Positions 55,197 through 64,000 of a stretch of 64,000 nt of DNA are shown one piece after another. The stretch is from positions 80,806,979 to 80,870,978 of the forward strand of contig NC_079501.1 in NCBI RefSeq assembly GCF_030052815.1. The letters are read 5' to 3'. Source of the DNA: Hevea brasiliensis. Its lineage: Eukaryota > Streptophyta > Magnoliopsida > Malpighiales > Euphorbiaceae. How positions within the stretch are numbered: the stretch's first letter is position 1; every line of letters begins with the position of its first letter. Under the pieces are notes generated by a model. That model had not been told where the DNA came from, ran no database searches, and was given only the letters and a program-made list of their open reading frames with translations. Both the position numbers and the translations under genes were made by a program.

Positions 55197-58072
55197 TGTG
55201 ACACCCCTTACCCGTCTACAGTATATCCGAGTAAGCTATGTCACACGGTGTACCGGAAAACTCTATTTTATCTTAATTATTTTTTCAACACCCTTTCCAT
55301 TGCTCAAACATTCATTTCTCATAGCATTCATATACAACCAATAAATAAACACTCAAATTTTACATTCATAACCACAATTTTCATTATTTACATGGACATC
55401 AAAATACATTACATAAGTTCAATTACATATGAGAAAATAAAAGTTAGTTACAAAATACTAAAATGAAACCTAGTGTCCTACCAATGCACTGTAGATGGTG
55501 AGGCGACACGGACACTATGCAGAGCTGCAGGATGGTCTCACCCAGTCTGCAGTCTACTGGGCTCTCGATCAGTATCTCCAGAACCTACGCGTGGCAAAAG
55601 CAATGCGCTAAGCAATAATGCTTAGTGGTGCCAATAATAAAATAAAAAGAAATAACAGAAATAAATATGCATTGAATGTATCGATGTTTTACTTGTTTTG
55701 TACTCGTTATAATCATTTATTTCGTTAATTTTATCCACTTTCATTCTTTTGGTTGCCCAAGTAACCTATCTTGAGCATGGACTAGATAAGCGGGTAACCG
55801 CACTGGGTATCAAGTACCTCGGGCGTCACACCATCGGTCACATATATATCTCGGTGTGCAATGAGCGGCTAACAAGCTGTAAATAATATGAGGCACGAGG
55901 CCAAGTCTCAACACAATGTCAAAATGGCTAAAAGCCATAAAATCACAGAATGGCATAATGCCATGTGCAGTACTGCTAACAAAACCCTATTGGCATGCCA
56001 AACTATCCAAACCAATCTTATTAGGTATACTAGGGCATTTGATACTTTAGAATTCTTCAATTTTTGAATTTCAAGTTTTGATGTTACTATTCACTTCATT
56101 AGTCAACAAAAATGTTGACTTTTGCATAGAAAATAGGTACATTGGTTTTGACACTCCCAACATACCACATTTTGCATTCAAAACTTGTTGGCATTAATCA
56201 CCAATACCATTTCTAAGCTTAAACTAAGGGAGCAGAATTTTTCAGTTTTCATACCTAAACTTTACTGTTCCATTAGTTGCTGTTGCAGTGAGAATTTGAG
56301 AAAATGATAAACATGAAAGTTGTTCCTTATTTTGTCTAGTTGAATTTCTTTTTTTGAATCACTCCATTTGGAGTTTTGTAGCTCCAGTTATGGTCTAAGA
56401 ACCACAGCTGGCCGGATTGAAAAATTGCAGAACTGACCATATCTACAGTGCAGTGAATAGTGACTGCAACTGCCTTGTTGGATAGGTTTTGCTCATAATT
56501 TGGGGTAGGTTTCTTCATGAAAGTTGTTTGTCTATATCGTAACTTGTTGCTGTAAAAATTTTAGGTCAATTGGGCCATTCTACAATGAGTTATGGCCAAA
56601 TGAACAATTACTGTTCATTTGGTCATTCTGCAGAATCTGGTTGCAGGACATCTGGATTGGGGCCAGTTTTTGGTCCACTTGCTTTGGTCTTTTGGGCATG
56701 GTTTCTTTACCAAAATTGTGCCATTATATGTCTAGTTTCATGTCCAATTGGCCAAACATCAATTGAACCTACACAGCCAGAGTTATGGCAGTCCAAACAG
56801 GCTGGACTCACAGCCTCACCTGCTGCCCTCACGAGGCAGCATACCAATTCATTTTGTAATACCCTAATTCACTTCAAATTATGGTCAACTTACCTCAAAT
56901 GGTCACTAATTGACCATTAGAATGTTCACTCACCATTTCATGAGCAAAGTCCAAGTTTCACCCCCAAAACCCTAATTCCCATTATGAATTTACACAAGAT
57001 ACCTTAATTACCTCACTAATTCATTATCCACATATATATATATATATTCTTTAATCATGATCTCTAGTCCACTCTAAGTCCATAAAAAACAATCAATCTT
57101 ATCCCTTCCTTAGGGCTGCCGAAATTCATGGTGTACATACACATAAATTTTATTCATTTAATTCACAAATCCTTACTCATTTTAAGTCTCTAACATGGAA
57201 TAAGAGAGATTTATGTATAAATAGGCACTAACCTCTTGTAGGGCAGAATTTTCTCAAGCTTAAACTTCACTTTCTTTCCTTTTCTACGCTGCCAAACACT
57301 TCCCCAAGAGGTATAGACAGTCTAGGGTTTTGTAGTGAAAATTCATGGGAAAATGGAAATGATGAAAGAAATTTTAATGGAGGGAGATGGAAGAGAGGGT
57401 CACGGCTTGAAGAGGAAGAAGAAACCAGAAATTGGTTTCTTAATTTGTCATTTTTCCCTTTTTAAAGAATTTTTGTTGTGTTGTTGAATGTTGATTAGTG
57501 GGGGGCATTTAAATGACATCATAGTGATGTCATAATTAAGGATTTAAGTCATTTTCTTTTTCTTTTTTTTTCTATTTATTTTTAATTTAATTTTTAGCAA
57601 TATTTATTCATATTTTAGATCATAATAATTATTTACCTAACTGGACAAGTCGGTCAAAAATCATCTCTGAAGGCGAAATGACCAAAATGCCCTCCGTTTG
57701 GCTTAACGGGTCAAAATTGTCTGTACCGATTGAAAATTTTTTCTAAATATTTTCTTGGCATTCTAATGCCATAGGAACCTCAATGACCTTTCTCTGGAGT
57801 CCCAAAAATTATTTTATGAATTTTCCCTGTCTAGGGCTCCTAGTTGCGAACTGCAACTTCCCTCCGGAGTTACCCATCGCTTGGGCACCTAGCCATTTGA
57901 CTTAGTTGTATTTTATTTCTAAAATTTTTACTAAATTTTTCTTATTAATATTTGAGTTAATTATGGTCCCTCACTTTAGTTTAAATATTTTTCCGATCGT
58001 TCTAGCTATCCGGACCAACACTGGTCACCGGAACAGTAGAATGTACGGAGTTGCTACAGGGGGGGTGTTACA
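55197..58072 (-). repeat. 5' LTR of element F, 2876 bp
   Basis: TGTGACACCCC...TGTTACA, collinear with 47497-50389 apart from small indels. It contains the cassette (about 56090-56780), hairpin 56596-56622, donor-like site (57232) and the palindrome ATGACATCA-TAG-TGATGTCAT (57513-57533). An ATATATAT tract at 57034 is longer than in the other copy. Confidence 0.94.
56596..56622. repeat. Cassette hairpin, 5' LTR of F
   Basis: CCAAATGAACA, loop attac, exact reverse complement. Confidence 0.87.
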
Positions 58073-58077
58073 GTTGC
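58073..58077. repeat. Target site duplication gttgc, right copy
   Basis: Pairs with 47492-47496. Confidence 0.92.
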
Positions 58078-59443
58078 TATGTCTTTTTCTCTATCTGCGA
58101 CAGCAAAGAAAGCTATTGCTGAGTATAAAAATACTCAGTGGTGCACAATAAATATAAATGCAAAATATAAAACATTTGTCATTAATTCATAGTTCAAATA
58201 TTTCACAATCACCTTTCACAATTTTTTCAAATCACATTTATAACAAATCACAATTTAAACATTTTACAATTTTCAAAACTTAATATCATAGTGTTGCCAA
58301 TCAATAACACAATTTAGGCCATGACACAAAATTTCCTAACATGCCATGTTGTACACCACGATAAGGCAAACTCACCTCACTAATCGAAATCAATGAGGGA
58401 GGTGGCTAGCTAACTAATGAGTACTCATCCAAACTCACCCCTCAGACTGGGAAGCCAGAGAGGGAGGAAAGTGATAAGATATCAAACTCACCCCACAAAT
58501 GGAGGAGGAACATATTAATATTGCCATGCCAAGTGTGAATTAAAAATAATTTAAATCAAGTTATACAAATATTTTATGCAAAACACAATCGATTTCCAAA
58601 GTCAAATTTCCATTCCCAAAGTGGCAACACAATAGTTCTAAAAACCCATAATTAACACAATAATTTCACAATGCATAACTAAACAAATTTTCTATGAGAA
58701 AACGATAAATTAAGGTTTATTGTGCACAAACCTGATATGAGTCACCTCTATGCCTTGACTCAGTTTGCCTTATCCTTTTCTAGGTTTTTTTCAGCTGAAA
58801 CACGCAATTTATAGTGTTTCAGTATCTTATCTCACAATAAATCTAATAATTAATTCATAAATACTTAATTTTAGCCAAAATATGCTTAAACTAACGTTCT
58901 TGGAAATTTTCATTTCGGAGTTACTATTCACGACACTATTTAAGTCAAAATATTGACTTTCTTATGCTTAAAAGGTATGGGAACTCCAACTATACTCACA
59001 TACCACATTTTGGTTAGCTAGCTTGTTGGTTTTGGTCATTTTCTCAAAACTCAAGTCTTTTAGGCAAACTTTCAAATTTTCAATTTTGGTGACCTATTTT
59101 GTACTATTCCATTGGTCATGTTGTTGTTAGAATTTGGCTAAATTTTCTTCATATAAATTATTCCTTATTATCTTAACTTTATTTCCTTTTTGAATCACTC
59201 CATTTCGAGTTTTGTAGCTCAAGTTATAGCCATTTGAATCATGGCTGCCGGATTGGTCTAACCCAGATTTTCTGGGCACCAAATCTGGTTCTGGCAGTTT
59301 TAGGTCACTAACTTTGAGTGGCTAAATGAAATAGTTAAGGGCATAATTTGGGTTTGTGTTCCTTATGAAAGTTGTAGGTCTATATCTTAGTTTTCTACTG
59401 GTAAAATTTCAGGTCATTTGAACCTGCCTAGCCCAAGTTATGG

Positions 59444-59470
59444 CGAAATGAACAAACACTATTTATTTGG
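59444..59470. repeat. Decayed cassette hairpin, solo LTR J
   Basis: CGAAATGAACA and TATTTATTTGG: the same position as in other LTRs but with several mismatches. Confidence 0.65.
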
Positions 59471-60980
59471 TCATTTTTGTACAGGGCAGAATACCTAAGT
59501 CCGGATTTGGTCAATTTGTTCACTATGCTATGGTCACTTTTTGGGCATGTTTCCTCGATTAAAAATGTGTCATTTTGTGTCTAGTTTCATTCCCAATTGG
59601 CCTCACACCAATTGGGTTGGTAAATTTTCAGTTTTGGTCCCTGAAAGGGACCTTGGTCATGCTGCCTACAGAATGACCATAACTAATCTGAATTCAAACC
59701 TAATTCCAACACTTCCTACACACCACAATTGGTCACATATGACCATTTTTCAGCTCAAACAAAGTCAAACACACTATTTGACTTAATTCTTGAAACAAAG
59801 TTAAATTTTTTTTTTCCAAACCCTAGGTCTAAAACCCTAACTTTGCTACTTGACTTAATTCTTGAAATTAAAATTTATACACATTACCTACACACTCATT
59901 TAAGCTTACATACACTTTTAATTCAATCAAAACACATCATATTCTCATAAATCTATGGCTGGCCAAAATCACACATAGTCCTCCAAAGATGTTTTCTTTT
60001 CATTTTAAATATATTTCTAGGTTTATTCAACTAAGAACATAAACATTTAACTAAAATATTCTAGTTTAGATTACTAACCTCACTTTAAATTTCAAATTTC
60101 CAAATCTTTCTCTCTTCTTCCAAACTTTCTTGATCAATCTTCTTTTCTAGTTGCCCAAACAAGGTTTAATCATGGTAGGTAAATTTTCTATGGTGGGATT
60201 TGATTTTCTTCGAGCTCAAAAATGAGCTTCAATGGAGGTTTTAGTGAGGGAGCTTTGGAAGAGAGAAGTGGGCGGCAAGATAAGGAAGAAGAAGACCAAA
60301 ATAGTTTTTTTTCTTTTATTTTGTTATTTTATGTGTATTTATCATAAATTGACTTGGTCAAATTATTTCATTAATTTAATAATTATTTATGAGGTCATCC
60401 ATGATGTCATGGAAGGTGATGTTATAACTTTTTCCTTTTTTTTTTCTTTTTCTTTTACATTTATTTTTCCATTAATTCTTTAATTTAATTCTCAATTCCA
60501 AAATTTTCTTTTCTCCGATTTTGATTTGACAGTTAAGTCAAGAGTCAGCTCTAGGGGTCAATTGACCAAATTGCCCCTCGTCGGTTCGATCCGGTTTGCA
60601 AATAATTCAATATTTCTTTCGGATCCCTGACCTAATTATTTGACTGACTTAACAATTCTTTTTCGTGATTTTCTCTTTTCCACTGTGTTTGCAATAGTCC
60701 TGAGGACCGCAGCGTCACATTTTACGGTTCGAAATTTGAGTTTAAACTGACCTCATAGTCACTTCCCGCGAAGGTCACCCATCGCTGTGGCTCTCGGCTC
60801 ATTTAACTTCTTGTGTTCTGTTTTTCTTATTTATACTTATCTATTTGATAATTACTAATTATTTTTTTTCAAGGCTTCTCCAAGTGTCTTAAATATAGTT
60901 CTAATCCTCTTAATTGTCCGGACTGACATCGGTATCTGGAACAGTGTAATTTAGCAGGCTATGCAAATAAGGGTGTTACA

Positions 60981-60985
60981 AGCTA
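60981..60985. repeat. Target site duplication agcta, right copy
   Basis: Pairs with 46851-46855. Confidence 0.92.
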
Positions 60986-62090
60986 TCAACTCCAATAACT
61001 TGCATGCCCTAAGCCGTGTAGTGACACACGGAATGTGTACTACATTTTAGGAACTTTCTAAATCTGATTCTAATTCCTATTTTGGCACACCAACTAGACT
61101 TCTAATGCCTTTGGGACTCCTAGGAAGCCTAATATAAATAAGAGCTAGCAGAGAATAGAAAAGAGAGAGCTTTTTAGAGAGACATAGACACAAAAAAGAG
61201 AAGAGTTTTGAAAGAAGCCTTCCTAAGGAACCCAAGCCGTCTTGAAGAAGGATCACATCAGTGCCAAGGACAGACTTCTTAGCTAAAGTTCCTCAAGTTC
61301 ACAACTGCAAAATCCTCTTTCGGTTCTTTTGTTTTAGTCTTTAGATTGGTTTTATGTGCTTATACTTTTATTATATCGTGTTTTTAGACTCACCATGAGT
61401 GAGTAACTCTTTAAATTCTGGAATTAAGAAAGTAGCACTCTTGACTTTTGTATGGATATATATTGAGTTTTATTTAATGGAATTGAGTTTTGTTCCTTGA
61501 TTCAATCTCTTGCGCTCTTATTGCATGCTATGTGTTGGTACACACCTAGTCATGATCTAAGATACTAATTGATGAACTGGGAGGTGAAGATTAGTATTAA
61601 AAAATCAAGGTTTTGAATCTAGAAAATCTGACCTAGAGATAGGTTAATAACCTTAGTGGAGTTCTAAAATTAATCGTAGAACTAATCACCAGTGAAAGTA
61701 GGGTTTAGCTCTAATTAGAATACATCTTAGATACCTTAAGAGAGGATCTAGGATACCTCAAAATTAATTTCCATCAAAGAAACAAACACTCAATCCATTG
61801 ATAAAGCAAGATCAAAACTATAACATAGTTAAGGTCTAAAATATGAAATTCCAAAATTGTTCACAAAATTAGAATTCTCCTTAAGATTCCAAATTTACTT
61901 TTTTCAATTTTCAACATTCTGCTTTAGTTTAAAATCTATCCTCACATAACTTTCGGTAGTTTAAATAGTCAAGATTGTTGTGTAGTTTAGTACTTACACC
62001 TTTAACTCCTCGTGGGAATGATACTATACTCATCACTTTATTACTTGTTAGTGATCTGTGCACTTGCGGTGGTTGTAAAACCAACAAACA

Positions 62091-62095
62091 AGAGT
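62091..62095. repeat. Target site duplication agagt, right copy
   Basis: Pairs with 46429-46433. Confidence 0.92.
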
Positions 62096-63199
62096 AAAGT
62101 TAGAGTATTAGAAACTGGCAGGGATACTTAACCCACTACCTATTCCAAAGTGGAAATGGGAGAATGTGGCCATGGTTTTTGTTATGGGGTTACTAGAAGC
62201 CTCTATTTGACATGACTCCATGTGGGTAATAGTGCACAAGTTGACCATGACTACTCATTTCATCTTTGTGATGGCTAACTATTCTAGAGATAAGAAGGCT
62301 CAAGTGTATGTTGTAGAGATAATAAAGTTACACGGATGCAGCTCTAATGACAGTAGTATTAGACAGGGGACCACAGTTCACCTCTTGGCTTTGGCATAGT
62401 CTTCAAAACAAGAAGCACCAAATTGGATTTCAGCAGCTCTTTTCATCCTTAAACTAATAGATAGTCATAAAGGACCATACAGATTCTGGAGGATATGCTA
62501 AGATGTGAGTACTTGACTTTAGAGGATCATAGAAGAAGTATCTTCGTTTAGTTGAGTTTGCATATAACAATAACTATCACTCTAGCATTGGAATGGCACT
62601 TTATGAAGCTTTGTATGGGAGAAAATGAAGGTCTACAGTATATTAGGAAGAAGTTAGTGACAAAACTCTAGTAGGTACTAAGTTAGTGGAGATCACTAAT
62701 AAGGTGATGCCTTTGATCAAAGCATGGTTAAAGACAACAGCAAGCAGACAAAAGAGTTATGTAGATCTTCACAGAAAGGAAGTGTTCTCCAAGAAAGTGA
62801 CATGGTACTCTTGAAGTTATCTCCTATGAGAGGTGTAATCTGATTTGGAAATAAGGGTAAGCTAGCTCCAAGGTATATAGAGCCATCAAGGATAGAGAGG
62901 ATTCATCCAGTTTTTCATGTTTCTATGTTACGAAAGTTTGTGTCAGATTTGAACAAGGTTATAAGTGGGCTAGACATAGATATTTTAGAAGATCTTTTTT
63001 ATGTTGAATAATCTATTCGGATTGTGGATGCACATATCAGAAGGTTGAGGAACAAAGAGATACCAATGTTCAAAGTCTTCTAGAGTCATCACAACATGGA
63101 AGAATGCACATGGGAGACCCAGGATTCCATGTTACAATAGTACCCTCATATTTTTCAGGTATGTCTCTAAATGGTTTAACTTTTGAGGATGAAAGTTTT
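62096..63199 (+). pseudogene. pol: Element G integrase core and chromodomain (broken)
   Basis: Resumes exactly where the text left off at 46433. NPLPIPKWKWE is recognisable, then MVFVMGLL, where the catalytic Asp of MDF is replaced by Val. The DDE core is full of stops, but [19 protein letters not shown] (about 62565-62625) remains. The chromodomain part has RRLRNKEIPMFKVF and EECTWE (about 63035-63115). It ends before the polypurine tract. The region has no intron-like insert that I could place, but is too damaged to exclude one. Confidence 0.83.
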
Positions 63200-63214
63200 T
63201 AAGGAGGGGAAGAA
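63200..63214 (+). other. Polypurine tract of element G
   Basis: AAGGAGGGGAAGAA immediately before TGTAACACTCCC at 63215. Confidence 0.85.
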
Positions 63215-64000
63215 TGTAACACTCCCTAATCTACAATGACCGAAATTGACTATAGGTGGAGGTCCCTAGACAGTCTCTGAAACTTTAATGAGAATACAGT
63301 AGGAGTTAGGGTTAGTGAAATCTTTGTTTAATTATAAATGTTAAAGTTTGCTGATAAGTATGGAATAAGGGGTTAGTTGAATGAAATTTGAAGTTTTAGA
63401 TTTAAAACGTGGAAAAATGAGGTAGAAGGACTTTCGGCTGCCAAAAATCCCTAAGATGGAATGGGTATAAATAGACTATTACATGCAAAAAGAAATTTTG
63501 AACCAAGTCAATCTCATTTTCTTTTCAAAGTATGATGACTCTTAAAATTTTAAAATTTTCTCAATGATTTGAACAAGATTTGATAAATTTAATCATGTTG
63601 TAGTGTTAGAGCAAAGGGTAAGCCATAGATTTTAAAGAAAAAGTTATAAGAGAAAAAGGGTAATAGTAAAAGCTTCAAGAGAGGTAAGTTTGCCTTTTTG
63701 CATATGCAATTTTGATATGGCATTTCTTAAATCTAATGGTATTGTTTAGTTTTGTTTTCATATAAAGAAACTTTGAATCAATATTTGATTTTATTCAAAT
63801 CAATTAATGAAATGCAAAGATAACCCTTTTTAATCTTTTTTATATAAAAGGATTTATGTTGGGTTTAGGTTGCTTAAGGCTAATGGGTAGTGTAGAATTA
63901 GTGTTTATATGTAGATTAAAGTTTACAAAATTGAATTTGAGTTGTACATTTTGATATTTTAGATATGAGTTGAGAAATCTTTAGAGTGGTTTGAGATGCA
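63215..64000 (+). repeat. 3' LTR of element G (cut by window end)
   Basis: Starts TGTAACACTCCCTAATC. It contains one CTTTCGGCTGCCAAA motif (63431), a TATA box at 63466-63474 and the donor-like AGAG|GTAAGTTTGC at 63683/63684. The rest is AT-rich leader with no gene. It is distinct from family 1 and 2 LTRs in sequence but has the same order of parts. Confidence 0.87.
63466..63474 (+). promoter_or_regulatory. TATA box candidate, element G LTR
   Basis: TATAAATAG about 210 nt before a consensus-like donor AGAG|GTAAGT. This matches the position of TATA-like sites before the donors in B and D. Confidence 0.55.

Larger units (their letters stand above)
55074..57232 (-). other. Predicted leader intron of element F
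   Basis: Donor AGAG|GTTAGTGCC on the minus strand (first intron base 57232). The acceptor tract TTTCTTATTTGAATAG ends at 55074, then GAT and the gag ATG at 55070. Length 2159 nt. Positions correspond to those in A and D. Confidence 0.5.
47497..58072 (-). mobile_element. Element F: complete family 1 Ty3/gypsy chromovirus, 10.6 kb
   Basis: The only element here with both LTRs and the whole internal part in view: LTRs 47497-50389 and 55197-58072, internal 50390-55196 (4807 bp), and a perfect gttgc duplication (47492-47496 and 58073-58077). It is very close to A. The LTRs differ sparsely, so the insertion is recent, but gag-pol has several 1-2 nt indels and a few stops. Some clusters of small changes (for example 53880-54230 and 55778-55870) look more like consensus errors than natural decay. 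Confidence 0.94.
46856..60980 (-). mobile_element. Solo LTR J, family 2 (3544 bp without insert), carrying element F
   Basis: TGTCACACCCTAC...GGGTGTTACA ends and an exact agcta duplication (46851-46855 and 60981-60985). Its own parts are 46856-47496 and 58078-60980. It aligns in reverse to the B and C LTRs (TTTATACTCAGCAATAGC block near 58120, cassette about 58920-59640, GAGAGCTGACTC block near 60545). No internal region, so recombination between LTRs has removed the rest. Donor-like TGAG|GTTAGTAA on the minus strand, with the intron side from 60078. Confidence 0.92.
46434..62090 (+). mobile_element. Athila-like solo LTR (about 1527 bp) carrying nested insertions J and F
   Basis: TGATACACTTGTATT start and CAACAAACA end, with agagt duplicated at 46429-46433 and 62091-62095. 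Its own sequence is 46434-46855 and 60986-62090. There is no coding sequence or primer site, so it is read as a solo LTR. Athila/Tat-like features: repeated ACACGGGCCGTGT-type palindromes (46698-46710), CTCACCATGAGTGAGTAAC (about 61389) and the CACTTGCGGTGGTTGTAAAA end (about 62060). A TRIM-like element cannot be fully excluded. Confidence 0.8.
44022..64000 (+). mobile_element. Element G: old Ty3/gypsy chromovirus, family 3, split by nested insertions
   Basis: Plus-strand element in two parts: gag end to integrase N-terminal part (44022-46433) and integrase core to 3' LTR (62091 to beyond the window). The parts join in frame across the 15.7 kb insertion, with AGAGT duplicated on both sides. 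Its left part is hidden by H. It is the most decayed copy here, with many stops and lost catalytic residues, which fits its being the host of all later insertions on the right half of the window. Confidence 0.9.

Noticed and set aside
46434..62090. The Athila-like block as a full element with internal genes
   Set aside because: All coding sequence within belongs to F; the block's own 1.5 kb lacks primer site, polypurine tract and genes.

Overview
This 64 kb window is plant nuclear DNA made almost entirely of LTR retrotransposons nested in one another. I found no host protein gene, rRNA, tRNA or CRISPR array. Plant origin is inferred from three things: the elements are Ty3/gypsy chromoviruses of the Tekay/Del type (primer site TGGTATCAGAGC for initiator tRNA-Met, DPG protease, FIDD reverse transcriptase, DDE integrase, C-terminal chromodomain, about 3 kb LTRs); most broken codons are CAG/CAA to TAG/TAA or TGG to TAG/TGA, as expected where CHG and CG sites are methylated; and one solo LTR looks Athila-like. 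The setting resembles pericentromeric heterochromatin of a dicot. The species cannot be fixed from the sequence; Euphorbiaceae is only a weak guess.

Layout. Element A (minus strand, family 1) covers 1-9668; its left LTR is cut by the window edge. A sits inside the protease region of element B (plus, family 2, 9669-16576). B sits inside the 5' LTR of element D (plus, family 1, 16577-27140). D's 3' LTR is cut by element E (minus, family 2, non-autonomous, 27141-35758), whose 3' LTR carries a copia-like solo LTR (29889-31495). E's other LTR stops after 100 bp at an abrupt join to the gag end of element C (plus, family 2, 35759-42835). C sits in an LTR fragment H (minus, 42836-44021), and H sits in an old, decayed element G (plus, family 3; 44022-46433 and 62091-64000). 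G's integrase is split by a stack of insertions, each with a perfect 5 bp target duplication: an Athila-like solo LTR (46434-62090, agagt), inside it a family 2 solo LTR J (46856-60980, agcta), inside that a complete family 1 element F (47497-58072, gttgc).

Coding state. Every gag-pol is broken. F and A are youngest; G is oldest and has lost catalytic residues in reverse transcriptase and integrase. B and C share two stop codons at the same codons, so their common source was probably already defective. E lacks the capsid part of gag and nearly all of pol.

Most interesting signals. (1) Nine of the ten LTR copies that contain the region carry AG|GTNAGT at the same relative place, about 190-250 nt after a TATA-like box (the D 3' LTR has decayed to GTTGGT). 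In A, D and F a pyrimidine-rich CAG/TAG acceptor ends 3 nt before the gag ATG. This predicts a 2.2-2.4 kb leader intron that removes the primer site from the translated mRNA. (2) A, D and F share a 74-75 bp, very A+T-rich GT-AG insert with in-frame stops just after the catalytic Glu motif of integrase; B and C have no insert there. (3) The predicted leader intron contains a cassette of about 750 bp shared by families 1 and 2, built of degenerate repeats about 200 bp long and holding a hairpin whose stem changes sequence in D but still pairs. A plausible reading is an unspliced genomic RNA carrying structured packaging or dimer signals and a spliced RNA for translation. This is inference and can be tested with RNA data.
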